Assembly: GCA_023052935.1 (NCBI GenBank)
Contig: CM041298.1
Span: 7,025,344 to 7,089,343 of the forward strand
DNA length: 64,000 nt
Direction: 5' to 3'
Source of the DNA: Piezodorus guildinii
Lineage: Eukaryota; Arthropoda; Insecta; Hemiptera; Pentatomidae
Shown here: positions 1 through 11,168 of the stretch, in pieces
Numbering within the stretch: position 1 is the stretch's first letter
How the letters are laid out: each line of letters begins with the position of its first letter
The notes under the pieces: model-generated
Told to the model about the DNA's origin: nothing
Seen by the model: only the letters and a program-made list of their open reading frames with translations
The model's database searches: none
Program-made: the position numbers and the translations under genes

Positions 1-370
1 TTACCTGGCTGAAGGTGTGACTAGTAAAATGTTGGATTACAGAATATATAACGAGACTTCTGAAGATGGGAGAATATCCCGAAACGTCATGAAATAAATG
101 ATCAGTATTAATGGAAGAATTCTTCAGCCCTAAATCAACCTTAATAAGTCCTTTAGTACCTTTTGGAAATCAACGTCTCAATTATTAAAAACAATTTTTT
201 AATCATATTTATTGATATTTACTTTATATATGTTTTTTTTTTTTGTTTTATTATATAAATTAAGCTGGTATGTAGGACGTTACCAAGTTTGAATTTCAAT
301 TATTATTATTAATTTAAAAATTGTAGTGTGATGTAATTTTTTAAAAATATTTTACCACCTGTAATTGGGC

Positions 371-440
371 CTTGTAACATTGACGTATAATATACCGTTG
401 GAAAGCGCAAGATTTAAGAAAAGTTAATATGAAATGAAAT
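371..440 (-). repeat. Old HINE-like fragment
   Basis: A short stretch reading ATACCGTTGGAAAGC followed by a degraded AAGATTT motif matches the interior of the HINE-like family seen complete at 5.5-6.4 kb. Both ends are missing. The rest of 1-617 shows no gene or recognisable element. Confidence 0.4.
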
Positions 441-617
441 AATTTGGGGAATTTTATACAAAGATCTTATAAGCGCATAAACAAGCACAAAGGTTATATA
501 CTTTATACAGTAGTCAAGATTTTTGATATAAATATTATGTACCAAATCGTACTTAAGTTGCTAAAATAAAGGAAAAGTTTTTATAACCTAATACTGGTTA
601 TGATTATTTCTATTTTT

Positions 618-938
618 ACTTTCACTTACTATGTATAGTAAGGGGAAGTATTGCGATCGGGAAAATTTAGGGTCCTCTGAGTCCAAATAACCAAGTCCCG
701 CAAAAAGGTCTGTGTGTGTGGTAACTCCCGGGCGTAAACGAAAAGTCTTATGAAATTGAAATTTCATATTTAAGACAACTATACGCCCGAGACGTTCCAA
801 AACCTTTTTCATCAAAATGAGCTTACCAGGAGAGCCACTTTATACCATGCATTTTGCATCTTTTTTCGATTTTCTTAAAAAAACGGTGCCGACGATTTTG
901 ATTAAACTCGCTATATCGGTGTAAAATTTAATGGGCTT
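618..938 (-). mobile_element. HINE-like element, hairpin-end half
   Basis: Begins with the hairpin end (ACTTTCACTTACTATG.. then the inverted arm) and continues through the GTGTGTG run to the conserved ATTTAATGGGCTT block, then stops; the GGTGCGGGC end is absent. The 75-residue open frame inside it recurs in other copies only because the repeat recurs and has no recognisable domain. Lies in T-rich DNA. Confidence 0.75.
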
Positions 939-1570
939 GTTCGGGTGAAGTATTGACTAGAATGTGTTCTTAAAGAAATTTCTTCTGAAAGCTCTTCTAA
1001 CATTCTGCTAGCATATATATTTTGACATAATCATTCTTTGAGACACACTATACTTCATCTTTAGTGTTGATTGTGAACTTGTTCAGTATGAATGTAAGTT
1101 ATTCAGACTTGTAATTCGTTATAATTCTAGTATATAGAACTGAAAGGGAAGTTGCTGAGGCGAACACAAACTAAGTTTGGAAGCTCAAATTGAAACAGAT
1201 GTTCCTCGTTGGGTGTTGAGTCGTGTCGGGATGAAGGTAGCATACAGTTCACTTAGCAACTTGGCCGCGATGAATCATTGTAATGATATTCCTGCGACTA
1301 AACCTTCTTGTATCCATAACTTGAAAGCCTTTCAATGCGATGAGCTTGGAGGGTAGCGGGCATTGGGTCACTGACCATACTAACAGTGATTCTCATAGAT
1401 GATGTTTAAGACCGCATTACACGGTGAGAGAAGTACGTGAAAGTTCGTTGGTGCCGTACTTTATGTTCACTAAATCAGCGGGATAGAGGGAAGGAATATT
1501 AAAAAAATAAATAAATTCGGATAATAACCTCAAATATTACCTTTTAAAAAATCCTATAATACCGTTGTAT
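939..1570. other. Unassigned gap
   Basis: I see no repeat, RNA gene or convincing coding frame here. The segment 1140-1490 is less AT-rich than its surroundings but is broken by stops on both strands. It could be old host intergenic DNA or a very decayed element. Confidence 0.4.
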
Positions 1571-1660
1571 TATATTGAGGATGTAATGTCGACTGTAGAA
1601 GCTATTATAGGTGGAATAATCAGGAGTCAGTGTTTTTTTTAATATTTTAATTTTGCCAAT
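1571..1660 (-). mobile_element. Penelope-like terminal fragment
   Basis: This segment is the reverse complement of 7340-7432 (shared GTCGACTGTAGAAGC core, then the AATTTTGCCAA block). In the 7.3 kb copy the block lies beside a hammerhead-like box typical of Penelope-like terminal repeats. Here it stops before that box, at the start of the Jockey fragment. Confidence 0.55.
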
Positions 1661-1661
1661 G

Positions 1662-2760
1662 GGTGCTTTTCTCGACGTGGAGCAAGCGTTCGACCGAGTC
1701 TGACACCCAGGACTCCTATATAAACTCCGTCAATTCCTTCCCGCTTCGTACTTCCTGATAATCCGTTCCTACCTTACTGATAGAACCTTCAAAGTAAATC
1801 ATAACCTTTCCTATTCTTTCACATTTTCTCAGTCTGCAGGTGTACCTCAGGGTAGTATCTTAGGTCTCATCCTTTATACGGTACATACAGCTGATATTCC
1901 ACTCCATCCTTGCACTGTCCTCACAACTTACATGACACTTGTGTGTTATCCGTCCATAATGATCCAACCGCTGCATCCCAAACCCTTAAGTCCCACATCA
2001 CAGCCATTGAGGAATGGTGTCAGAAGTGGAGGATTAAAATAAATCCTAAAAAATCCCACGGAATTAAGTTTACCCTTCGCCGCAAACCGATGACTTCCTG
2101 CCCCACTGTATCCTTTAATAATACCCCACTCATACCTGTTGAACAAATTCGATACCTAGGACTCCATCTTGACAAACGTTAAGACGTATGTAAGCATGGA
2201 ACCCTCACACGAGACAAACAACAAGAAACTGCCCATAGGTAGCGATAACTACAACACTTACTTGACAAATGTTCAAAACTTCCAATTCACTACAAAAAGC
2301 TTATTTATTTTACCGTCATCTGACCCATCTGTACATATGGAATCGAGCTTTGTGGCTCTACTAAGCCATCTGATTCCTCACGCATTCAATCCTTACAATC
2401 CAAAATCCTTCGCAAAATCCTAACTAAATGGTCCTTATTTCGTCACAAATAAAATCATCCATAACGACCTTAATATCCCATTTGTTGCAGACCATTCTCC
2501 TACCAGTATACCTCTTTTAATTCCAAACTCTCGGTCCATACAAACCCTCTTGTCCGCAACCTATCAACCTCACATATTCTTGACAACCCTCCGAGGCGAT
2601 TGAAAAGAAGATGGCCGCGGGATCTACTTATTTAAATAAACATCGAAGTTCTACCGCTGGGTAGTTTCTTCACAAGCCTTTCACGCCCTTCATTCTAATT
2701 CAACAGTTTTACTTATTGTATTTATGTTAATACAGTTGTAAAATTCAATAAAATATGAAT
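1662..2760 (+). pseudogene. Jockey-like LINE (family A), reverse transcriptase relic
   Basis: Translation in pieces gives ordered reverse transcriptase motifs: FLDVEQAFDRV (first catalytic Asp block), AGVPQGSILG (fingers/palm motif), a damaged TY-DDTCVLS active-site region, WCQKWRIKINPKK and IRYLGLHLDKR, then the C-terminal block ending PPRRLKRRW. Several stops and frameshifts break it. The endonuclease and ORF1 are missing, so the copy is 5'-truncated. A polyadenylation-like AATAAA lies near 2748. It would have driven target-primed reverse transcription in an intact element; this copy is dead. Clade call (Jockey) is from motif style, not alignment. Confidence 0.8.
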
Positions 2761-2800
2761 ACAAAACCTGTATATAAAGTATATCTTAAGGATTTCTTAT

Positions 2801-3616
2801 TATGACGTTTATTACGATGACGTTCAGATTTACCTATCCTTTCCTCCCTCTGAGTTATTAGCAGCGTTTACGAGTATTCAAGAAGACCTGGACAGGATCT
2901 GCTATTGGGCGAATCAGAACGAACTAAGGTTAAACGCCGGGAAAACTCAGGCAATCATTATTGGATCCAATTCCCTCCTTACATCTATTCCCTCTCTTCC
3001 TACCTTATTTCTGAACGCCCATCCCATCACATTCAGTTCCTCGGTAAAAAATTTAGGCATCCATATTGACCAAACCTTATCCTGGAAACCACATGTGGCT
3101 CAAATCTCCCGAAGGTCAATCAGTACTCTTAAACTATTCCATCGTTCCCGCCATGTTCTCCATTATTCCACTCGCAAGCTCCTTGTATCCTCTCTAATTT
3201 TCCCTCAGTTTGATTATGGATGTATGGTATATGATGGCCTCTCGATGATGCTAGAGAAACGATTAAAGTTAATTATGAACTGTTTTTTAAGATTTGTCTT
3301 TGGCACATCGAGGCGGTCTCATGTATCCCATCTTTATACCGAATCAAAATGGCTCTTTCCTCTTACCCGTAGGCAATATTTCCTTGGATCTTTCCTATAC
3401 CAAACCATTAATTCACAACACCCTCCATATATCTACAATCTCCTACAGTTCAAACCCTCAATTCACCCACTAGAGACTAGATCCCGTTTTTCCAACCTTT
3501 ATATCACTTCCCACAGAACAAAAAAATACGAATGCTCCTTTCTGGCCCGTTCTACTAGTTTCAGGAATTCCCTTCCATCAAACATATACATATCTCTTAT
3601 TATTGTATTATATTAA
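2801..3616 (+). pseudogene. CR1/L2-like LINE reverse transcriptase fragment
   Basis: An open frame of about 270 codons with no internal stop runs from 2801; the first Met is at 3095, but homology begins upstream. It starts at the RT active-site region (YYDDVQIYLSFPP, expected YADD), then ICYWANQNELRLNAGKTQ, KNLGIHIDQTLSWKPHV, the thumb region and a RRQYFLGSFLYQTINSQHPP block typical of the C-terminus of CR1/L2-type LINEs. It is a different family from the Jockey relic just upstream. One active-site residue (A to Y) differs and the 5' half is absent, so it is not functional. Confidence 0.7.
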
Positions 3617-3645
3617 ATTTATTTATGTTTATAATTGGTTTATCT

Positions 3646-3912
3646 TTCATTAACGGTATAGTATATTGCTGGAAAGCTCAAAATTTTAGAGAAAAAAAAT
3701 TATCTTATAAAGAAAATTGTGAAAATTAATGGAGAGTGGCGAAAAGATGAAGCCAACTGATTTTATTTCATAAAATAAATGTTTCTATTAAAACCCATAG
3801 TTTTTAATTCTTTTGCTATTTATTTTCATCTATAATCTAAATATATTTAAAAATCCTAAATTGTTTATAACAACGGAGGTGAGTGAAAGTCGAGTCTTGA
3901 GCGCACTAGATG
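3646..3912 (-). mobile_element. HINE-like element, old partial copy
   Basis: Contains the ordered blocks GTATA..TGGAAAGCT, ATGGAGAGTG, ACTGATT, and the end block ACGGAGGTGAGTGAAAGTCG, here leading to a degraded GCGCACTAGA terminus. The hairpin half is missing. Divergence is higher than in the 5.4 kb copy. Confidence 0.6.
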
Positions 3913-4074
3913 CTTAAAATAATTTTCATAAAGTTAACATTTTGTTGTTTTATATGCCTGGTTATAGTTATATATTTTATAAAATTAATTTGTATTTTAT
4001 CTTTACAGGTAAGGACATACATCTGTTCAGCACTGCGAATAGCATAGGTATGATTTTAGATTTTTAAAACATAA

Positions 4075-4682
4075 GAACCCCACTCATCACTGTAGAACAA
4101 ATACGATACCTTAGACTTCATCTTGACAAACGTCTTACATGGAATCCTCATTGAACAAGAAACTGCTCCTAGATATCGACTATTAAAACACTCACTTGAC
4201 AAACGATCAAAACTCCCTCTTTACTTCAAAAAACTTATTTACACAACCATTATTAGACCTATCTGGACTTATGCATAGAACTATGGGGCTACACTAAACC
4301 ATCGAATTCCTCCCGCATCCAATCCTTGCAATCCAAAATCCTTCGACAAATCCTAGACGCTCCTTACTTTGTTACCAACAAACTCATCCATAGAGACCTG
4401 AATATCCCACTCGTTGCAGAAATTGCCCAAAAAACTCCTCTTGTCATTCCAAATTACCCGCCCATACAAAACCCGCTTGTCCGTATTCTCTCATCGGCAT
4501 CCCCGATGATCCTCCGAAGCGTCTGAAAAGAATGTGGCCTTGAGACCTGCTTACCAAATAAACTCTGAAGTGCTACCGCTGGGTAGATTCTTCTCAAGAC
4601 CTTTCCAAGCCAATGTTCTATAAATAGCTCATTTACTTGTTGTACTGTGTACAGTTGTAAATATCTATAAAAGAATTAAAAA
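4075..4682 (+). pseudogene. Jockey-like LINE (family A), 3' fragment
   Basis: Matches family A from the CTTGACAAACG (LDKR) block through the SKILRQILDAPYFVTNKLIHRDLNIP segment to the CCTCCGAAGCGTCTGAAAAG block and the untranslated tail ending in an A-rich run near 4680. One frame of 66 codons survives. The upstream RT core is missing. Confidence 0.75.
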
Positions 4683-4747
4683 AAACAAAACAATGAGAGA
4701 CGGTTAAATTCTTCAGAATGTCACTGAAATATGTAAATATTTTCTGT

Positions 4748-4925
4748 TTGTTTATTTATCATTTCATTGTACTGTTGCTAATCTGACGATGCTACCGTAG
4801 GAGTCCTAAATTTTACCTTCCCAGGTGTAATTTAGGATAGAGGTCTTAAAGTAGTGTTTGACTTCGCACAGGACCGGACTCACCTTTTTACGTTCCCTCC
4901 GAAGGACGAGATAACCAAGCTCAGT
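4748..4925 (-). mobile_element. SINE-A fragment
   Basis: Reverse-strand match to the body of the tRNA-derived SINE-A: the TTTATTTATC tail end, TGCTAATCTGACGATGCTACC, GGAGTCCTAAATTTT and the CCGAAGGACG block. The tRNA-like head is missing. The following ~400 bases to 5353 hold no recognisable element or gene. Confidence 0.6.
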
Positions 4926-5353
4926 AGGATGTGCTTAGTAATCCCCGGTGTTTCAGGAATTTCCGTTAAATAAACATTAATATTTTCTTATTAAGTCCTA
5001 CCGTTTTTGAAGTTAAATAAAAAAAACAAAAAAAAAAAACAACAAGATAATGATCTCAGGCTGTTAAAATAAAATAGGAAGAAAATCGAAAAAGAAAATA
5101 AAGGCATTAAGCTAAAGAAACAAATACTTAGTCACGTTTACTCTCGAAAGAAAGAAAAAACGGTTTCCATTTGTCCATTCCACAACCTTCTTAACGTTTT
5201 TACAGCTTATTTCTTTCAATGAAGAGGTTTGAGGTGTTTTGTATTTTCTTTAATAGCTATTTTAATGTATAATAAAAACCGCAATTAATAAGAGGAATAA
5301 TTAAATTCACTGCCTCTGCAAAGTGGTTATCCAAAACTAGATAAAAGAAAAAA

Positions 5354-5537
5354 ATCTGGTGCGGGCAACACACGACTTTCACTTACCTCCATTTTTAAAA
5401 TCAATGAAAGAATTTTTAAATACAGTTAGAGATAAAAATACGTGAAATTATTAAGGAATTAATTAAATTAAATTTCTATAGAAACATGTGTTTGATTCAA
5501 AAATCAATTATATTATTATCTAAAATAATCAGTTATT
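5354..5537 (+). mobile_element. Host HINE-like copy, left part
   Basis: Starts ATCTGGTGCGGGCAACACAC and runs to AATAATCAGTTATT, where a second HINE copy in the opposite orientation begins. The continuation of this element resumes after 6436. Together the two parts form one older copy split by a younger one. Confidence 0.85.
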
Positions 5538-6436
5538 ACTTTCACTTACTATATATAGTAAGGAAAGTATTGCGATCGTGAAAATTTTCGAATTCCAGTT
5601 TTCAACGGAAATACACGTTTTAGGGTCCCCTGAGTCCAAATAACCAAGTCCCGCAAAAAGGTCTGTGTGTGTGTGTGTGTGTGTGTCTGTGGTAACTCCC
5701 GGGCGGAAACGGTAAGTCCTATGAAACTGAAATTTCATATTTAAGACAACTATACGCCCGAGACGTGACAAAACTTTTTTCATCAAAATGAGCTTACCAG
5801 AAGAGGCACTTTATACCATGCATTTTGCAACTTTTTTCGATTTTCTCAAAAACGGTTCCGACGATTTTGATTAAACTCGCTATATCGATGTAAAATTTAA
5901 TGGGCTTTAATATCATGTAGGTTTTATTTGGATAAAAATGGTCTGACAGGGCTTAAATGCCGATATTTTAAATTTTCTTCCTCTAAAGTACCTTTTTAGA
6001 TTCAATAATAATAACTAGATTATCTTGTTAGCGCTGATGAAAAACAGGTAAATATATAAATTGAATAAATTCGATACCCAACTAAAGGAGAAAACAGAAA
6101 AAATATATTTTTAATGAAATTTTTGGTTTTTGAACATAAGAGCAGTAATATACATGTATGATATACCGTTGGAAAGCTAAAGATTTTAGAAAAAATATCA
6201 TCTCATACACAAGCTTTTAGAAGTTAATAGAGAGTGATGAGAAGAAGATAAAACTAACTGATTATTTTAGATAATAATATAATAGATTTTTTAATAAAAC
6301 ACATGTTTATATATAAATTCAATTTCATTAATTCCTTAATAGTTTCACGTATTTTTATCTCTAACTGTATTTGAAAATTCTTTCATTGATTTTAAAAATC
6401 GAGGTAAGTGAAAGTCGTGTGTTGCCCGCACCAGAT
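5538..6436 (-). mobile_element. Complete HINE-like element (nested)
   Basis: About 899 bp and the best reference copy. The left (hairpin) end at 5538-5568 folds ACTTTC/CTTACTATATATAGTAAGG; the right end is CGCACCAGAT. Both ends carry ACTTTCACTTAC reading inward. A GT run lies near 5665-5687. There is no coding capacity beyond incidental frames. Because it sits inside another copy, its borders can be read exactly: it lies between T runs with no clear target duplication. These traits resemble Helentron-derived HINE/DINE-1 elements, which depend on a Rep-helicase encoded elsewhere. Classification is inference. Confidence 0.8.
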
Positions 6437-7006
6437 TTTTTTTATGTTCATTTCATCACTCTCTATTAACTTTTAAAAGCTTGTGTATGAGATGATAATT
6501 TTTCTAAAATCTTTAGCTTTCCAACGGCATATCATACATGTATATTACTGCTCTTATGTTCAAAAACGAAAAATTGCATTAAAAAAATATTTTTTCTGTT
6601 TTCTCCTTTAGTTGGGTATCGAATTTATTCAATTTATATATTTATCTGTTTTTCATCAGCGTTAACAAGATAATCTAGTTATTATTATTAAATCTACAAA
6701 ATTAAAGGTACTTTAGAAGAAGAAAATTTAAAATATCGGCATTTAAGCCCTGTCAGACCATTTTTATCCAAATAAAACCTACATGATATTAAAGCCCATT
6801 AAATTTTACATCGATATAGCGAGTTTAATCAAAATCGTCGGAACCGGTTTTGAGAAAATCAAAACAAGGTGCAAAATGCATGGTATAAAGTGCCTCTTCT
6901 GGTAGGCTCATTTTGATGAAAAAAGTTTTGTCACGTCTCGGGCGTATAGTTGTCTTAAATATGAAATTTCAGTTTCATAGGACTTACCGTTTCCGCCCGG
7001 GAGTTA

Positions 7007-7044
<38 letters not shown>

Positions 7045-7105
7045 CTTTTTGCGGGACTTGGTTATTTGGACTCAGGGGACCCTAAAACGTGTATTTCCGT
7101 TGAAA
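6437..7105 (+). mobile_element. Host HINE-like copy, right part
   Basis: Picks up at the CATCACTCTCTATTAAC block exactly where the left part (5354-5537) stopped, continues to a CA run at 7010-7040 and ends at TTTCCGTTGAAA. The final ~60 bases with the hairpin are missing. A 65-residue open frame at 6913-7110 is an incidental frame through the repeat. Confidence 0.85.
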
Positions 7106-7299
7106 TTTGATTGATAATATGATACATATTATGTATCATATTATTATTATTTATGTATCATATTATCATTATTTGTATCTATAATATTTAAGTATGCTGG
7201 TATATTTTCTGTTTTATTTCAAATGTTATCATTGTCACTACATTCAAAAGAAAATTTTCATTATCATATTGATATGTATCTCTTTTGTTCTGATGTTTG

Positions 7300-7433
7300 T
7301 AGCCCTGATGATGGCTCACAAGCTTGGGCCGAAACGTTGGCAAAATTAAAAACTTCTCAAAAAATGACTGATTCCTGACTATTCCACCTTTAATAGCTTC
7401 TACAGTCGACTATACATCCTCAATATAACAAAC
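7300..7433 (+). mobile_element. Penelope-like terminal repeat with hammerhead-like box
   Basis: CTGATGA at 7305-7311 and GAAAC at 7331-7335 flank a GGC..GCC stem, the conserved core arrangement of hammerhead ribozymes found in terminal repeats of Penelope-like elements and retrozymes. The next ~95 bases recur inverted at 1571-1660. No reverse transcriptase or GIY-YIG frame lies beside it, so this is a terminal remnant. 7434-7685 shows nothing recognisable. Confidence 0.55.
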
Positions 7434-7701
7434 TCTTTTACTATTTTCTCGGCAACCCTTGACGCCATAGATCGTAAAGTTGATTTTTATTTCATTTTCA
7501 TATTTTTTTAATTGTTTTAATTATTTTCTTTTTCATATTAATAGAGATTTTATTTGTAAGTTAATTGTATATATTTAATGTAATCATTAGCGTTTCAGTA
7601 CTTTTTTAATGTTCTTCGGCCAGTTATTATTTTTATTTTTCTCATGCATTTATTCATAAAGGGTTTCATCCCAGATTTTTTTCAGTTATCCATTTAAGAT
7701 A

Positions 7702-7910
7702 GGATCGCGTAAAGTTGTTGGGCTCGGTGAGGAACGGATTCCGAGAAAGTTGGTATTCGCTGAACCGACTGGTAGGCCGAAGCGTCGATGGGAGGATTGC
7801 GTTAAGGCTGATCTCGGGGGCTTGGGCTTGACCGGCGAATATTGGACGAGTCTGTGTAGGCGAATTTTGTTGGTATCGGCATCGAACCTTCGGGTTCGGT
7901 AAGCCTATTA
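7702..7910 (+). mobile_element. RTE-like LINE, very short 3' copy with TSD
   Basis: Only the last ~210 bp of the RTE-like family: KVVGLGEERIPRKLVFAEPTGR.. region and terminal TTCGGTAAGCCTATTA. A 16-bp duplication TTATCCATTTAAGATA flanks it at 7686-7701 and 7911-7926, marking a real insertion truncated at its 5' end. A small deletion between two GGTAGGC repeats removed part of the frame. Confidence 0.85.
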
Positions 7911-8065
7911 TTATCCATTTAAGATATCCTAAGCATTGTGGAGGTATGTCTCCTATTATTGTAAGATATTGGTGCATTTTTTGGCAAAAATATTGGCTAC
8001 TATAATAAACCATCACTAAATAATTTCCTTATCATATTTTACGAATCATTTATAGAAACGAGGTA

Positions 8066-8180
8066 AACCCCAGGAGGGTCTCCATAACCTAGGATCGACT
8101 CAAGGCTGAAATAGGAGAATAAATATAATATTCCGATTGGCCACAGAAGCATAAAATGTCGTTAAATAAATAAAGAAAAC
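8066..8180. mobile_element. SINE-B / SINE-A chimeric remnant
   Basis: 8066-8101 matches the reverse strand of SINE-B (CCCCAGGAGGGTCTCCATA). 8138-8180 matches the 3' end of SINE-A on the forward strand (CCGATT.GCCA..AGCATAAA then GTTAAATAAATAAA). Both are short and diverged. Confidence 0.45.
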
Positions 8181-8487
8181 AACTAAATAAAACGCTACAA
8201 ATTATCACACAATAGTTCATTATTTTCGAATAGTTATATATGAGATAGACAAATAACTTAAATGCATAGCTATAAATTAATCAAAGAGCTTAAGCAATTC
8301 GAACCAGCAACACTAAAGATTCCTGACATGTTTCTTAATCTTAATATAATAATTAATTAATTAGAATATTTAATATATAGAATATTATAGAATACTCTAC
8401 ATTATATTATAGAATTTAGATTATATTAAATTTAAAAAATTAAAATTTGTATTATATTATAGAATATTTAAGAGAAATTAATTAAGT

Positions 8488-9058
8488 TTAAAAAACGAAA
8501 TCCAGGAAGAAAAAAATTCCCGGTTAAAGGTGGGAAATGCGTGTTATTATTCAGTTGCTAAATTACTTAGCTCGCGGCTTCTATCTAAAAACATAAAGAT
8601 TAGAATTTATAAAACTATTATTCTTCCGAAGGTCCTTTACGGGTGTGAAACGTGGCCGCTTACTTTGAAGGATGAACAACGTCTTAAGGTTTTCGAATAT
8701 GAGGTACTGCGTAAAATATTTGGTCCGAAGAGAGATGAGGCCACTGGTGAGTTTAGAAGGTTCTCAAACGCGGAATTGCGGAACTTGTATCCTGTGAATA
8801 TAATTGAGTTGATAGCGTCGCGGAGACTCAAATGGGCGAGTAAAGTTGTTAGGCTCGGTGAGGAGCGGATTCCGAGATAATTGGTATTCGCTGAATTGAC
8901 TGGTAGGCGTCCGAAAGGTAGGCTGAAGCGTCGATGGAAGGAGTTCGTTAAGGCTGATCTCGGGGGCCTGGGCTTGAACGGTGAACATAAGACGAGTATG
9001 TGCAGGCGGAATTTGGTGGTATCGGCATCGAACCTTCGGGTTCGGTAAGCCTATTATT
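8488..9058 (+). pseudogene. RTE-like LINE, 3' fragment
   Basis: Encodes the C-terminal part after the RT domain: VGNACYYSVAKLLSSRLLSK, YGCETWPLTLKDEQRLKVFE, LRKIFGPKRDEATGEFRR and LKWASKVVRL; a stop follows IPR at 8878-8880 where other copies read RKLVFA. Terminates in the family 3' end (AACCTTCGGGTTCGGTAAGC) and a (TTA)n tail. The 5' end begins at the KNEIQEEIKSR block. Confidence 0.85.
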
Positions 9059-9068
9059 ATTATTATTA

Positions 9069-9145
9069 TTAAAAATCCTAGAACCACCTGAGGGTTTGAA
9101 CTGGTGACCATGTGATGTTAGCAACTACGCCACAGGTGAACCTAC
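9069..9145 (-). mobile_element. SINE-A tRNA-like head fragment
   Basis: Directly after the RTE tail: AAAATCCTAGAACCACCTG then GGGTTTGAACTGGTGACC (reverse B box) and a degraded A-box region. The body is missing. 9146-9460 has no recognisable feature. Confidence 0.5.
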
Positions 9146-9467
9146 GTATCAAATCTATTTGAACGCTAGTTCCAAGAATAGATACAAGAAAATTTTGAAT
9201 TCGAATGGAGTGTATTCATTTGACTTCTAAGCAGCTCTTGGTTGGTTCTCCATCTAAATTTCAAATTGAATGTAAGCTATATGTTAATGCCCTCGGTACG
9301 TGCTCTCAATTTATGAATGGAACCGTTTCATTGATGAGATCTAATTTAGGTTTTACGTGATTGTGGTCTCTATCCTAAGTGGTTAGTATATCATTGAAAA
9401 TGTTAAGTAATAACGATGCTAAATACAGGATGCTGAACGGACCATCGTAATTTGGATCTCTTTTCTG

Positions 9468-9469
<2 letters not shown>

Positions 9470-9552
<83 letters not shown>
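9470..9552 (+). repeat. (TC)n microsatellite
   Basis: About 80 bases of nearly pure CT/TC dinucleotide with a single interruption. Confidence 0.97.
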
Positions 9553-9555
<3 letters not shown>

Positions 9556-10290
9556 AGGCCTACACGAAAAAAAAATACTAATTAAGAAACACATACTGAT
9601 ACATACATAAGATAGATTCCAGTCTGGTAAATGAAAAATAGACCTTTCTTTTAACGTTATGTGATCAAAAGTTATATAATTGTGGCCACTAAATCGAGAT
9701 TTTTTTCCAGTAGTGTTGTTAATACTATTTTATTGCTTTTTATTGACCACAACCCAACTATTGATATTAATTATTTCTTTTTGAATAGTATATATTATTT
9801 AATGACAGTACATAAATTAATAATGACAGGAGATGTGCCTGTGGGAAAATCCCTGCCGTTGGTCACTCTCGACTAAGCATCGCCTCCTTTCTTTCCCTAA
9901 ATCCTTCGCAACGCTCCTCCAGTTCTCAGCAATTATTCCTTCTTTCTTCGAGACTCCTCCGGTTTGTCTTTAGTTTCTTTCCTTCTCTCTTCGAGGAACT
10001 CGTCAGTTCTGGTCCGCCGAAGAGGAATCGGACTTGCCAATGCTTGACGTGGGTTTCCAATAAATTTCGATGAGTAAGCATTCTAGTTTTATCTCGAGTG
10101 AAGAAATCAATTCCCACAGTTCTTCGCTGAGTCCAACTTAAACTACATCCTTGATCGCTCTTGCAATTTTAATTCTCTAAACTAGAAAAAAAATTCTTTA
10201 TCCTGTTGAAAATATAATATTTGGTTGTAAAATAAGTTTGTTTTTTACAGGTTATTTTTATAAAAACTTCAATTTCTTGTTAATAAATTC
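9553..10290. other. Unassigned gap
   Basis: No family seen elsewhere in the window is recognised. The part 9840-10140 is richer in GC and purine/pyrimidine tracts (TTCTTTCTTCGAGACTCC type). Short frames on either strand show no domain. Confidence 0.4.
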
Positions 10291-10295
10291 GTTTT

Positions 10296-11105
10296 TACTT
10301 TCACATTACTATATATGAGATATATAATAATAGAAAATATTGCAATCGTGAAAAGTTTCGAAGTTTTCAACAGAAATACCCATTTTAAGGGTCCTCAGAG
10401 TCCAAATGACCAAGTCCCCCAAAAAGGTATGTATTTGTGTGTGGTCCAGCGCAAAAAGGAAACGTTTTCTAACATTCAAATTTCATATTTAAAACAACTC
10501 TACGCCCGAGAAGCTACAGCAACTTTTTCATCAATATCAGCTAACCAGAAGAGCAACTTTATTTATACCTTGCATTTTTCACCTTTTTTATCGATTTCCT
10601 CAAAAACAGCTCTAACTCAAAAACTCGCTATATCGATACATAATTTAATGAACTTTAATCCGATGTAGGTTTCAGTCTGGTTGAAATAATCTGACAGGAT
10701 ACCGATGTTTTAAATTTCCTTTCTCTAAAGTACCTTTAATTTGGTGGACTTTGTTAAATTAACCATATCATTTTATTAGCATAGCTAAAAAAAAAGAAAA
10801 AAACCCCGCTAAATATAGACGTTGAACGAATTTGATGACCAACTAAAAAAGATGAGCAAAAATATTTTTTATGCAATTATTTGTTTTGTTTTTACATACC
10901 GTTGGAAAGCTAAAGATTTTAGAGTAAATATTATCTTATACACAAAAATTGTAAAAGGTAATTGAGAGTGATGAAATGTCGATAAAAACATTCTGATTGT
11001 CGTAGATAATATAATGGATTATTTAATAAAATGTTTATATTAAAACTATATGTAATTAATTTTTTTTCTAATTGACTCTATTTAAAATTAATTGATCATA
11101 ACAAT
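10296..11105 (-). mobile_element. HINE-like element, diverged copy
   Basis: Starts with a variant hairpin end (ACTTTCACATTACTATATATGAG..), then TATTGCAATCGTGAAAA, the GTGTGTGG site with almost no microsatellite, AACTCGCTATATCGATA, the TGACAGG block, TACCGTTGGAAAGC and ATTGAGAGTGATG. The other end is badly degraded near 11100. Belongs to a second subfamily shared with 11.2 and 28.4 kb. The 117-residue frame through it is incidental. Confidence 0.7.
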
Positions 11106-11168
11106 TGGGATAAGTTTTTTCTAGGTAATGATAAAAGAAATATATACATATAATATACAGTAGAAAAC
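11106..11168 (-). repeat. Spacer shared by HINE copies
   Basis: TTTTTTCTAGGTAATGA then ATAATATACAGTAGAAAAC. The same ~60 bp spacer follows HINE ends at 12105-12172 and 39487-39545. Its recurrence between consecutive HINE copies suggests it is part of a tandem unit. Confidence 0.5.

Noticed and set aside
4007..4050. TTTACAG followed by a short segment and GTATGA, resembling an exon
   Set aside because: One acceptor-like and one donor-like site in AT-rich DNA are expected by chance, and no coding similarity is visible.
6913..7110. Recurring ~65-85 residue frame beginning MMKKVL.RLGRIVVLNMKFQFH in several places
   Set aside because: It lies inside the HINE-like repeat, includes a CA/GT microsatellite read as His-Thr, and is broken in most copies. 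Recurrence comes from the repeat, not from coding selection.
9470..9552. CRISPR-like or satellite array in dinucleotide-rich tracts
   Set aside because: These are simple microsatellites without repeat-spacer structure; the genome is eukaryotic.
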